Positions 56,840 through 64,000 of a DNA stretch of 64,000 bases are shown here, in pieces; the stretch's first letter is position 1; each line of letters starts with the position of its first letter. Origin of the DNA: Nocardiopsis ganjiahuensis DSM 45031 (GTDB lineage: Bacteria > Actinomycetota > Actinomycetes > Streptosporangiales > Streptosporangiaceae); assembly GCF_000341085.1 (NCBI RefSeq), contig NZ_ANBA01000016.1, positions 62,001 to 126,000 of the forward strand, given 5' to 3'. The notes under the pieces are model-generated. The model saw only the letters and a program-made list of their open reading frames with translations. It had not been told where the DNA came from and did not search any database. Both the position numbers and the translations under genes were made by a program.

Positions 56840-58126
56840 TCAGAAGACCGGGCGCAGGGGCATGTGGGAATCGGTCCCGTCCAGCTTGACCCCCAGGATC
56901 TGGTGGAGCTGCACGACGTCCCGCTCGAAGCCCAGGACGGACCCGGCCATGTAGAGCAGCCACACGCGTGCGGTGCCCTCACCGACCTCGGCGACGGCCT
57001 CCTCCCAGTTGCGCTCCAGGTTGGCGCCCCAGTGGCGCAGGGTCAGGGCGTAGTGCTCGCGCAGGTTCTCCTGGTGGCGGATCTCGAATCCGGCGTCGTT
57101 CATGGCGGTCTGGATCTGGGCGGGGCCCTCCAGCTCGCCGTCGGGGAACACGTACCGGTTGATGAAGCCCTTGGTGTTCATCGGCTTGAGGTTGTTGCGC
57201 GGCCGGGTGATGCAGTGGTTGAGCAGCCGGCCGCCCGGCACCAGCTTGTCGTGGAGCGAGGAGAAGTAGGCGTCCAGGTTCTTCGAGCCGATGTGCTCGG
57301 TCAGGCCGATGGAGCTGATCCGGTCGAAGCTGCCGTCGGGCACGTCCCGGTAGTCCATGTGCCGGATCTCGGCCAGGTCGGTCAGGCCCTCCTGGGCGAT
57401 CCTCTTCGCGCCCCACTCCGCCTGCTCCTTGGAGAGGGTCACCCCGACCGCCTTGACGCCGTACTCGCGGGCGGCGTGGCGGACCATGCCGCCCCACCCG
57501 CAGCCGACGTCGAGCAGGCGCATGCCCTCCTCGAGGCCCAGCTTGCGGGCGACCAGGTCGTACTTGCGGAACTGGGCGCTCTCCAAGGCCCCGTCGAAGG
57601 CGCCCACCCGGTCCAGGGAGCCGTCCTGGTCGTCGAAGACCGCGCAGGTGTAGGTCATCGACGGCCCGAGGACCATCTCGTAGAACTCGTTGGACACGTC
57701 GTAGTGGTGGTGGATGACCTCGGCGTCGCGCTCCTTGGAGTGCCGCAGCCCCCGCCCGAGCAGGGTGCCCCGGCGCACCTCCTGGGGCGGCGGGGCCACC
57801 CGGTTGACGAACTTCACCCAGCCCACCGAGCGGACGATCTCGAACGCGTCGCGGGCGGTCACGTTCACCCCCTCGGCGAAGGCGAAGTCCGCCATGTGTC
57901 TGAGCAGGGTGTACATGTCGCCCTCGATCTCCAGGTGGCCGGAGACGTAGGCGCGGGTGAGGCCGACGGCGTTGGGTGACTGGGCCAGGTAGTTGACGGC
58001 GACCGGGGTCCGCACGTTCAGCCCGACGTCGCTGTTCGGGTCTCCGGCGGAGCTGCCGTCGTAGGCGGTGAACCGGATGGGCGCGTCAGGTCCGACGACA
58101 CGCTCGAAGATCTCTGCAAGCCGCAT
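56840..58126 (-). CDS. tmsB: SAM-dependent fatty-acid 10-methylene transferase (cyclopropane-synthase family)
   Basis: This 428-residue enzyme is of the CFA synthase family, which adds a one-carbon unit from SAM to the double bond of a phospholipid acyl chain. The SAM-binding motif is MRLLDVGCGWGGMVRHAARE. The neighbouring family blocks IHHHYDVSNEFYEMVLG and SMTYTCAVFDD are intact, as are SSIGLTEHIGSKN and NHCITRP. It follows an FAD oxidoreductase gene on the same strand, the tmsA/tmsB (bfaA/bfaB) pair that makes 10-methyl chains such as tuberculostearic acid. The ATG at 58126 has GGAAAGGA upstream. The product is inferred from the pairing. Confidence 0.87.
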   Translation of the reverse strand: MRLAEIFERVVGPDAPIRFTAYDGSSAGDPNSDVGLNVRTPVAVNYLAQSPNAVGLTRAYVSGHLEIEGDMYTLLRHMADFAFAEGVNVTARDAFEIVRSVGWVKFVNRVAPPPQEVRRGTLLGRGLRHSKERDAEVIHHHYDVSNEFYEMVLGPSMTYTCAVFDDQDGSLDRVGAFDGALESAQFRKYDLVARKLGLEEGMRLLDVGCGWGGMVRHAAREYGVKAVGVTLSKEQAEWGAKRIAQEGLTDLAEIRHMDYRDVPDGSFDRISSIGLTEHIGSKNLDAYFSSLHDKLVPGGRLLNHCITRPRNNLKPMNTKGFINRYVFPDGELEGPAQIQTAMNDAGFEIRHQENLREHYALTLRHWGANLERNWEEAVAEVGEGTARVWLLYMAGSVLGFERDVVQLHQILGVKLDGTDSHMPLRPVF

Positions 58127-58254
58127 GCTCTTGTCCTTTCCCCTGTCGGACGCGGCCCTTCCCCACGGGTCGCCTCCCGGTGGTGTCGACTGCTCAGCTT
58201 CGGTGGTCCTGCGTTCGGCTGTCCGGTGGTCAGGCGGTGCCGCGGATGAGTGGT

Positions 58255-59745
58255 TCAGCGGTTGCGTACGCACTTGGCGTACAGGTCCAGGAGACGGCCC
58301 TCGGGGTCGTAGGCCCGTTTGAGGGCGTCGTAGGCGGTGCCGTTGTAGAGGTCCCAGAACTCGTCCTCGGTGTAGAAGGAGTCCGAGTACAGCGACTTGT
58401 GGCCGCCGAGCCGGGTGACCTCCTCCTCGACACTGCGGTTGTGGTGGGCCCGGCGCTGGCCGGGCTGCATGTCGACCAGCCCCCAGAACCCGAAGTTCAC
58501 GTACAGGCGGTCGTTCTCCAGCGGGTACAGCGGCCAGACGTGTTCGCCCTCGGCCAGCCCCTTGCGGCGGGGTTCGCGGAGCCGGATCGGGCACATCCAC
58601 AGCGGGGTCATGCCGATCCGGTCGTGGTAGAAGTCCAGGAACTCGGCCCCGTGCTCGACCCCCACCTCGATGTCCTGGATGAGGGGTTCCTGCTGGGGTC
58701 GGCCGCGGTAGTGGTTCAGGAGCCGGGAGAAGTCGGTGCGCCGGTCCCAGGCGACCAGCCTGCGGTAGACGTCGGAGCGTTTGAGGGCGCGCGGCCACAG
58801 CGGGCGCACGAGCGGGTTCTGGGTGCCGAAGGCGCGGGAGCACCAGAACCAGTCGGTGTCCCAGCGCCAGAGGTAGTCGTGGACGGTGAGGTAGTCACCG
58901 GGCCCGGCGGGGGCGGATCCGCCCGCGGGGTCCGCGTAGCGCGGGATCGAGCGGTAGTAGACGTCGTTGCCGGTGTAGTCGCTGGTCCAGGGTGCCTGGT
59001 CGGTGAAGCGGGCCAGGGACAGGTACAGCTCGTCGGGGCCGAAGGCCACTCCGTCCACGAAGTCCACGGGCTGCCCGTCGTGGACGGCGTCGGCGCAGAT
59101 CCGGGCGAGGGCGTCCATCGCCTCCGCGGCGTCGTGGAACCTGAGGTGGCGCAGGTGCACGTAGGGGGAGACCGGTTCGAGCTCGATGCGCAGACGCAGG
59201 CTGTAGCCGAGCGTCCCGTAGGAGTTGGGGAAGCCGTGGAACAGGTCGCTGTGCTCGTTGTCCCGGGTGGCGGTGACGACCTCGCCGGAGCCGGTGAGGA
59301 TCTCCATCTCCTGCACCGACTCGTGCGGCAGGCCGTTGCGGAAGGAGGAGGACTCGATCCCCAGTCCGGTGACCGCCCCGCCCAGGGTGATGGTGCGCAG
59401 CTGCGGCACGACCATGGGCATGAGCCCGTGCGGGAGGGTGGCGGCGACCAGTTCCTCGTAGGTGGTCATGCCGCCGACGTCGGCCAGGCGCTCGACGGGG
59501 TCGATGGAGATGACCCCGGAGAAGGCCGACACGTCCAGGGCGGGCGCCGAGGAGGGTTCACGGAACCGGAAGAGGTTGGAGGTCGGCTTGGCCAACCGCA
59601 CCGGCGCGCCTTCGGGGAGCGCCCGGTACTCCCGGCTCAGGCGCTGCACCGCGGCGATGTGCTCCGCGAGTCCCGTTCCCCGTCCTGCCGGCTGTTTCGA
59701 CCTGGAGCCTGAGTTCGACGTCGTACCGGGTTGTCTAGGAGTCAT
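58255..59745 (-). CDS. tmsA: FAD-dependent 10-methylene fatty-acyl reductase
   Basis: This 496-residue flavoprotein has a PCMH-type FAD domain (VISIDPVERLADVGGMTTYE, VPQLRTITLGGAVTGLGIES) and a C-terminal domain of the DWF1/DHCR24-like group. In the tmsAB (bfaAB) pathway it reduces the 10-methylene intermediate made by the methyltransferase to a 10-methyl branch, using NADPH. It lies 128 bp upstream of tmsB on the same strand. The ATG at 59745 has GGGGAA six bases upstream. A Ser/Arg/Pro tail precedes the conserved part. Assignment rests on family plus pairing. Confidence 0.82.
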   Translation of the reverse strand: MTPRQPGTTSNSGSRSKQPAGRGTGLAEHIAAVQRLSREYRALPEGAPVRLAKPTSNLFRFREPSSAPALDVSAFSGVISIDPVERLADVGGMTTYEELVAATLPHGLMPMVVPQLRTITLGGAVTGLGIESSSFRNGLPHESVQEMEILTGSGEVVTATRDNEHSDLFHGFPNSYGTLGYSLRLRIELEPVSPYVHLRHLRFHDAAEAMDALARICADAVHDGQPVDFVDGVAFGPDELYLSLARFTDQAPWTSDYTGNDVYYRSIPRYADPAGGSAPAGPGDYLTVHDYLWRWDTDWFWCSRAFGTQNPLVRPLWPRALKRSDVYRRLVAWDRRTDFSRLLNHYRGRPQQEPLIQDIEVGVEHGAEFLDFYHDRIGMTPLWMCPIRLREPRRKGLAEGEHVWPLYPLENDRLYVNFGFWGLVDMQPGQRRAHHNRSVEEEVTRLGGHKSLYSDSFYTEDEFWDLYNGTAYDALKRAYDPEGRLLDLYAKCVRNR

Positions 59746-59991
59746 GCCGGGTTCCCCTGAACTGTTGACGACTGGCTGTTGGCGGCGCACAGCTTGGGTC
59801 GGCCGGAACCGGTGGTGGTGTACCGCGGCAGGCCGATTCCCTCAGTTCTACCTATCGGTAACGGTCTTCTGCCACCCCATTTCGGTACGTGTCTTACCCA
59901 CACGGGGCCCGGTTCCGGGGCCCGGACCGGCGCTCGTCACAGGCGACGCCCCGTCACCTGCGGTGTTGTCGGGGTCACCCGCCGACCCGCA

Positions 59992-59997
59992 TAGGAT
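59992..59997 (+). promoter_or_regulatory. -10 element of a probable leaderless promoter (racemase-like gene)
   Basis: TAGGAT lies eight bases before the GTG start, with no ribosome-binding site. Confidence 0.4.
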
Positions 59998-60005
59998 TCG
60001 GTTCC

Positions 60006-60767
60006 GTGCGCATCGCTCTTGTTGACTCCGGTATCGGCATGCTGTCCACCGCCGCCGCGCTGCACGCGGCCCGGCCCGACGCGGACCTCGTCCTCTCCAT
60101 GGACCCGGACCACATGCCGTGGGGTTCCCATACCCCGGAACGGATCATCGACCGGGCCCTGGCCGGGGCCCTCGCCGCGCGGGACTCCGCGGGTTCCCTG
60201 GACGCGGTGGTCGTGCCCTGCAACACCGCGTCGGTCCACAGCCTGGACCGGTTGCGCGCCGAGTTCGAGCCCGGTGTCCCGGTGATCGGCACCGTTCCCG
60301 CCATCAAACCCGCGGCCGCCGCGGGGACCCCCATCGCGGTGTGGTCCACCGAGGCCACCACCCGCAGCTCCTACCAGCGCCGGCTCGTGGAGACCTTCGC
60401 CCGGGACGTGTCCGTGACCACGGTCGCCTGCAAGGGCCTGGCCGAGGCGGTGGAGTCCGCCGACCCCGACCGGATCGCCGGGGCCGTGGCGTACGCGGCG
60501 TCCCTCACCCCGCCCGAGGTCCGCGGGGTGGTGCTGGGCTGCACGCACTACGACCTGGTGGGCGAGGAGATCTCCAAGGCGCTGTCCGGGAGCGTGGAAC
60601 TGTTCACCGCGGCCCGGCCGGTGGCCACCCAGACCCTGCGCAGGATGGGTGCGGCCGCCGGGGCCGGCGGTGGGGCGGGCGAGGTCACCGTCCTCGCCAG
60701 CGGCCGCCCGGAGGAACTCCCCCCGGCGGCCCTGACCTACCCCGCGGGCAGAGCGCTGCTCAGCTGA
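60006..60767 (+). CDS. Aspartate/glutamate racemase-superfamily protein (MurI-like)
   Basis: This 253-residue protein has the hallmarks of the cofactor-independent racemase family: RIALVDSGIGMLSTAAA at the N-terminus, the first catalytic Cys in VVVPCNTASVHSL and the second in GVVLGCTHYDLV. The usual FPYG of glutamate racemase is replaced by DHMPWGSHTPE, and the N-terminal Gly-Gly is Gly-Met, so it is a divergent MurI or a racemase for another amino acid. The GTG at 60006 follows TAGGAT by eight bases without a ribosome-binding site. It is divergent from the tms operon. Confidence 0.78.
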   Translation: MRIALVDSGIGMLSTAAALHAARPDADLVLSMDPDHMPWGSHTPERIIDRALAGALAARDSAGSLDAVVVPCNTASVHSLDRLRAEFEPGVPVIGTVPAIKPAAAAGTPIAVWSTEATTRSSYQRRLVETFARDVSVTTVACKGLAEAVESADPDRIAGAVAYAASLTPPEVRGVVLGCTHYDLVGEEISKALSGSVELFTAARPVATQTLRRMGAAAGAGGGAGEVTVLASGRPEELPPAALTYPAGRALLS

Positions 60768-60838
60768 GGCCCAGGACCGGGACCCGTGGCCGGGCTCGAG
60801 GGCCGGGATCCCGGGTCCCCGGCCGCCGTGGCGCGACC

Positions 60839-62692
60839 TCAGCCGCTGATACCGAACCGCCCGGCCCCGGCCGTCTCCTGCCGCTCCGGGTCGGGCCGGT
60901 GCTCCGGGACCGGCTGTCGCTGTGAGGCGTGCTGCCCCCGCGGAGCCGCCCACTCCTCCGGCACCAGCTGCCGCTCCGGGACGGCCTGGACCGGCTGACT
61001 CCGCGCAGCAGGCTGCCCTTCCGGAACCAGACGCCCCTGTGCGGCCGGCTGTTCCTCGGGCACCGGCTGTCCGTGTGCGCTCGGCCGGACCTGCGGAGCC
61101 GTGTGGCCCTGCGGGACCGGCTGCCCTGCCGGGACCGGTCGGCTCTGCGGGGCAGGCTGTCCTTCGGCCGCCACCTGGCCCTGCGGGATCAGGGCCCCAG
61201 CCGCCAGGGTGCGGACGAGGTTGCGCACCCCCGCCGTGTCGTTGTCGTGCAGCAGCGTCTCCAGCAGCGACAGGGCGGCGCGCTGGTCGCCCGGCTGTTC
61301 GCGGACGTGGCGCCACTGGGGTTCGGTGGCGGCGTCGGACAGCATCAGCGTCCGGCCGACCTGCCCGAGCGCGCTCAGCAGAGAGCTGTCGTGCGGCTGT
61401 TCCATGAGCGCCACGTTGACCTGTTCGGCCTGTTCCTCGGGGTTGACCTCCTCGGTGGGCTGCGCCCTGAGGAACTCCAGGATGTCGGCGGCCGGAGCGA
61501 GGGGGTGGATCGCCTTCATCCCCCGCACCATCGACCTCACCTCCACCAGGTCCCCGATGATCTCCTCCGCGCCGCCGAGCTCACGGATCAGGCGCTCGGC
61601 GCGCTGCGCGGAGCACTCGGCCACCCAGCGGGCCCCTCGTCCGCTGGCCAGCCGGGTCGCCGCCAGGGCGAGTTCGGCCCCCCGCCTGGGCGCCCCGACC
61701 CGCTCGAAGTAGCGGGACCAGGTCGTCACGCGCACACCCAGACGCCAGTCGTTGCGGACACTCCCCTGGCACACCAGGTTCTCCACGGCCTCCACCCAGG
61801 CGGAGCGCAGCTTCGGGTAGGCCTCGGCCTCCTCCACCGTGGGCAGCAGCCCGATGGCCTGGCGGGCGTCGCACAGGCCGAGGCGCGCCAGCCAGGAGAG
61901 CAGCCGGGCGCGCTCGAAGCGGATCATCCGGCGCAACGCGGTCCGGCGCGGGTTGGCCGGGCCTCCGGCCTCCCTGCCGCCCAGGCCGAGCTCGGCCTCC
62001 ATCCGGTCCAGCGCCTCCAGGGCGTCGGTGTGCTTGTCCTGGTGTCGCAACGCCCTGACCAGCGCGAAAACCCCGTCTGCGCCGAGCACGGCGGGGCCGG
62101 TGGCGGTGTGTTCGTAACGGCGCAGCTCCGCCTCGGCGCGGTCGGCCTGGTCCTCGTCGATGAGTAGATGGACCCGAGCCAGGGTGAAGGCGGGCCAGGC
62201 CGGGGTGCTCTCCCAGCCGGACAGGCGCCGGGCCGAGAGCAGTTCGCGGCGCTGGTCCGTGGTGCCCCGGGCGTCGATGTTGGCGTGGCACCGGACCAGC
62301 GTCTCCAGGGCGGAGACCGGCAGCGGTCCGTGCGTGTGCGGTGCGGGCTCGTCCTCGGCGGCGGCCGTGGCCTGTTCGAGGGCGCGACGGCCCTCGGCGA
62401 GCGCTCCCACGCGCACGGCGAGCGGCCAGTGCGCCAGGAAGAACAGGGTCGGCGGTCCGAACACGCCCGGCACCGAGGCCGGGGCCGCCGTGAGTGCGTT
62501 GTCGGAGGTCTTCCCCGCTTCGGCGACCAGGCGCCGGGCGGTGCGCAGCGCCGATCTGGCCACCGCCTCCACTCTGACAGCGTCCCCCGCCTCACTGAGC
62601 TCCGGCAGTGTGGTGACGGCCTCCGCCAGTTCGTCCTGCCCCGCGGCGCGCAGTTGGCGTCCCGTCTCCCCCGCCCATGTCCACATCGTCAT
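60839..62692 (-). CDS. TPR-like helical protein with Pro/Gln-rich repeat tail
   Basis: This 617-residue protein is mostly alpha-helical with helix pairs resembling tetratricopeptide repeats (LTEHTATGPAVL-flanking helices; ALRHQDKHTDALEALDRMEA; FERARLLSWLARLGLCDARQ). The last 100 residues (about 510-610) are a degenerate repeat of the type QPVPxGQPAPQG, likely an extended linker. No catalytic motif or signal peptide was seen. The ATG at 62692 has GGGGAGAAG upstream. It ends 72 bases from the convergent racemase-like gene. Function is unknown. Confidence 0.65.
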   Translation of the reverse strand: MTMWTWAGETGRQLRAAGQDELAEAVTTLPELSEAGDAVRVEAVARSALRTARRLVAEAGKTSDNALTAAPASVPGVFGPPTLFFLAHWPLAVRVGALAEGRRALEQATAAAEDEPAPHTHGPLPVSALETLVRCHANIDARGTTDQRRELLSARRLSGWESTPAWPAFTLARVHLLIDEDQADRAEAELRRYEHTATGPAVLGADGVFALVRALRHQDKHTDALEALDRMEAELGLGGREAGGPANPRRTALRRMIRFERARLLSWLARLGLCDARQAIGLLPTVEEAEAYPKLRSAWVEAVENLVCQGSVRNDWRLGVRVTTWSRYFERVGAPRRGAELALAATRLASGRGARWVAECSAQRAERLIRELGGAEEIIGDLVEVRSMVRGMKAIHPLAPAADILEFLRAQPTEEVNPEEQAEQVNVALMEQPHDSSLLSALGQVGRTLMLSDAATEPQWRHVREQPGDQRAALSLLETLLHDNDTAGVRNLVRTLAAGALIPQGQVAAEGQPAPQSRPVPAGQPVPQGHTAPQVRPSAHGQPVPEEQPAAQGRLVPEGQPAARSQPVQAVPERQLVPEEWAAPRGQHASQRQPVPEHRPDPERQETAGAGRFGISG

Positions 62693-62877
62693 GCTTCTCC
62701 CCCCTGTGCCATGTGCGACAGAACGTAGCAGCGTGGTGACAGAGCTGTCTGGAAAACGCGTAAAACCGGTGCAGCTTGGGCGCTCGGGGCCCGTCTGGGG
62801 TCGGGTCCAGGCCGATACACTCGGCGGTATCCAGCAAGCAACAGGTATGAACAGGCATTAAGGGGACATGAGCGCCG

Positions 62878-63222
62878 ATGGGATGGCGAGACCGTTTCGG
62901 ACTCCGCAAGGCCAACCGTAAGGGCAAGACCCGCTTCGACCGTGTCACCGAAGATTCGGACATCAAGGCGCTGATCGAGTTCGCCAAGAGCCGGGTGGGG
63001 GTGGAGTTCTTCGTCGAGCCCGAAACCTTCGCCACCCAGACCACAGCCGTCGCAGTGGCCACGGACGGGGAGTGGATCCGGCGGCGCTGCGGCTCCCCCG
63101 ACGTCATCCGCAAGGTCGCGGGCAAGATCTCCGCGCCCGTCTACGACGTACAGATCGTCGGCTACCCGCAGCGGATGCGGGACTGGACCGCGCGCAACAA
63201 GCGCGGCCTCTCCATGGACTAG
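62878..63222 (+). CDS. Small conserved actinobacterial protein
   Basis: This 114-residue basic protein begins MGWRDRFGLRKANRKGKTRF and continues with a compact alpha/beta domain (IKALIEFAKSRVGVEFFVEP, YDVQIVGYPQRMRDWTARNK). No family name can be assigned. The ATG at 62878 lies about ten bases after AAGGGGAC. A TACACT -10-like box lies at 62816-62821 without a clear -35. The clean frame and balanced composition support it as a real gene. Confidence 0.7.
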   Translation: MGWRDRFGLRKANRKGKTRFDRVTEDSDIKALIEFAKSRVGVEFFVEPETFATQTTAVAVATDGEWIRRRCGSPDVIRKVAGKISAPVYDVQIVGYPQRMRDWTARNKRGLSMD

Positions 63223-63248
63223 TGGTTCACCGTGATTCCGCGCTGCCC

Positions 63249-63286
63249 CTCCGCCCGGCGGGACCCCCTGTCGGGTGAGGGCGGAG
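63249..63286 (+). terminator. Terminator hairpin
   Basis: An 8-bp stem CTCCGCCC/GGGCGGAG (63249-63256 with 63279-63286) lies 27 bases after the stop codon at 63222. Confidence 0.6.
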
Positions 63287-63458
63287 CATACCCCTCAAAG
63301 GTGAGACCGGCCACGTCCACGCACCCTCTGAGCACGTCCGAAACCCGTTCCCCGGTCATTTTGGGCATTGATGACGAGTCCTTGCCGCGACTTCCTCTCC
63401 GAACGGGTTCCCTAACGGCCTCCATCCGTCGCATACTCGCCTGGGAGGGGGGACTCTG

Positions 63459-63983
63459 ATGAAGCAGGATCTCACTGCCTTGTGTTGCGAGTGCGGCATG
63501 ATCCGCAAGGTGAGCGACCACCAGAGTGTCGGCGAGGCGCAGTCCGCCTACGGACTGGCCCGCTGCGTGGTCTGGCGCAAGTGCCGTGCGTGCGGCTACC
63601 GCACCTACCACGCCTACCTTCGGGACGACGAGGAGCGCGACGAGCTGGAGGAGGCTCTGCAGCTCGACGGCGCCCTGGCCGCCGAAGCCCTCGACGAGGA
63701 GGTGGAGCAGCTCCGGTTGTGCGGGGTCGAGGTCGGCCACGCCTCCGTTCCGGCGATCTGGGACGGGCAGTCCGTGGGCATGGTGACCCAACGGCTCACC
63801 GACCACGCCTACTCGATCGTGCTCGACCCCGAGGCCTCTGTGGTCTCCCGGCTCAAGCTCATCGACATGATGTGGAACGAGCTCCTGGTCGGCGAGCACG
63901 ACGACCGCTGGCAGATCCAGGAACCGGAGGAGAACTCCCCCGGTTACGCGGTCCGCCTCTTCGGTTACCGCACACGGGGCTGA
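63459..63983 (+). CDS. Zinc-ribbon-containing conserved protein
   Basis: This 174-residue protein has two CxxC-type clusters near the start (ALCCECGMIRK and WRKCRACGYRTYHAYL), a likely zinc ribbon. An acidic helical region (EERDELEEALQLDGALAAEA) and a C-terminal alpha/beta domain follow. GGGAGG lies upstream of the ATG with CATACT 20 bases further up as a possible -10. No family was recognised. It is the last gene in the window and complete. Confidence 0.7.
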   Translation: MKQDLTALCCECGMIRKVSDHQSVGEAQSAYGLARCVVWRKCRACGYRTYHAYLRDDEERDELEEALQLDGALAAEALDEEVEQLRLCGVEVGHASVPAIWDGQSVGMVTQRLTDHAYSIVLDPEASVVSRLKLIDMMWNELLVGEHDDRWQIQEPEENSPGYAVRLFGYRTRG

Positions 63984-64000
63984 TCCGGCGCCGGACGGCA

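Overview
The window is high-GC actinomycete chromosome. Supporting signs are GTG/TTG starts, hairpin terminators without U-tracts, a long Lys/Ala-rich principal sigma factor, a DUF7455 protein, paired nrdR-nrdJ, and a 10-methyl fatty-acid gene pair. Gene content and order around rpoD, topoisomerase IV, nrdRJ and lexA resemble Streptomyces/Nocardiopsis-type genomes. The tms-like genes and the beta-1,3-glucanase would fit Nocardiopsis or a relative, but this is inference; there is no rRNA to confirm it.

Region 1 (1-8.6 kb): a truncated GNAT/acyl-CoA-synthetase lysine acetyltransferase, a PfkB sugar kinase, a RecQ-type helicase with a phosphoribosyltransferase-like tail, and a secreted GH81 beta-1,3-glucanase under a CebR/CelR-like operator. 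Region 2 (8.6-25.1 kb): housekeeping. It carries the topoisomerase IV-like subunits parC (+) and parE (-), separated by a beta-carbonic anhydrase, a TPR protein and a cysteine-synthase-like PLP enzyme. Then come DUF7455, a GNAT, YaaA, the principal sigma factor, a PAS/GAF/PP2C phosphatase and two unrecognised proteins. A possible structured RNA lies between yaaA and rpoD.

Region 3 (25.3-39.2 kb): a tyrosine phosphatase, a sugar nucleotidyltransferase, a membrane-anchored tandem CbxX-type AAA protein, RNase HII, an MFS transporter divergent from a CGNR regulator, several small membrane proteins, a translationally coupled pair of large SPFH proteins, and a CBS protein. Region 4 (39.2-45.3 kb): the DNA-damage/dNTP block. 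It has a B12-dependent ribonucleotide reductase interrupted by a 359-residue intein, its regulator NrdR with candidate NrdR boxes, and lexA with a clear SOS operator over a good promoter.

Region 5 (45.3-64 kb): a lipoprotein hydrolase, two overlapping secreted/anchored proteins, leuS, an acyl-CoA ligase, a sugar ABC importer lacking its ATPase whose promoter carries 22-bp-spaced direct repeats, and a three-gene operon (tmsA, tmsB, tmsC-position gene) for 10-methyl fatty acids. The end holds an Asp/Glu-racemase-like protein, a TPR-like protein with a Pro/Gln-rich repeat tail, and two small conserved proteins.

I see no tRNA, rRNA, CRISPR array, insertion sequence or prophage. The only mobile element with sequence support is the NrdJ intein.
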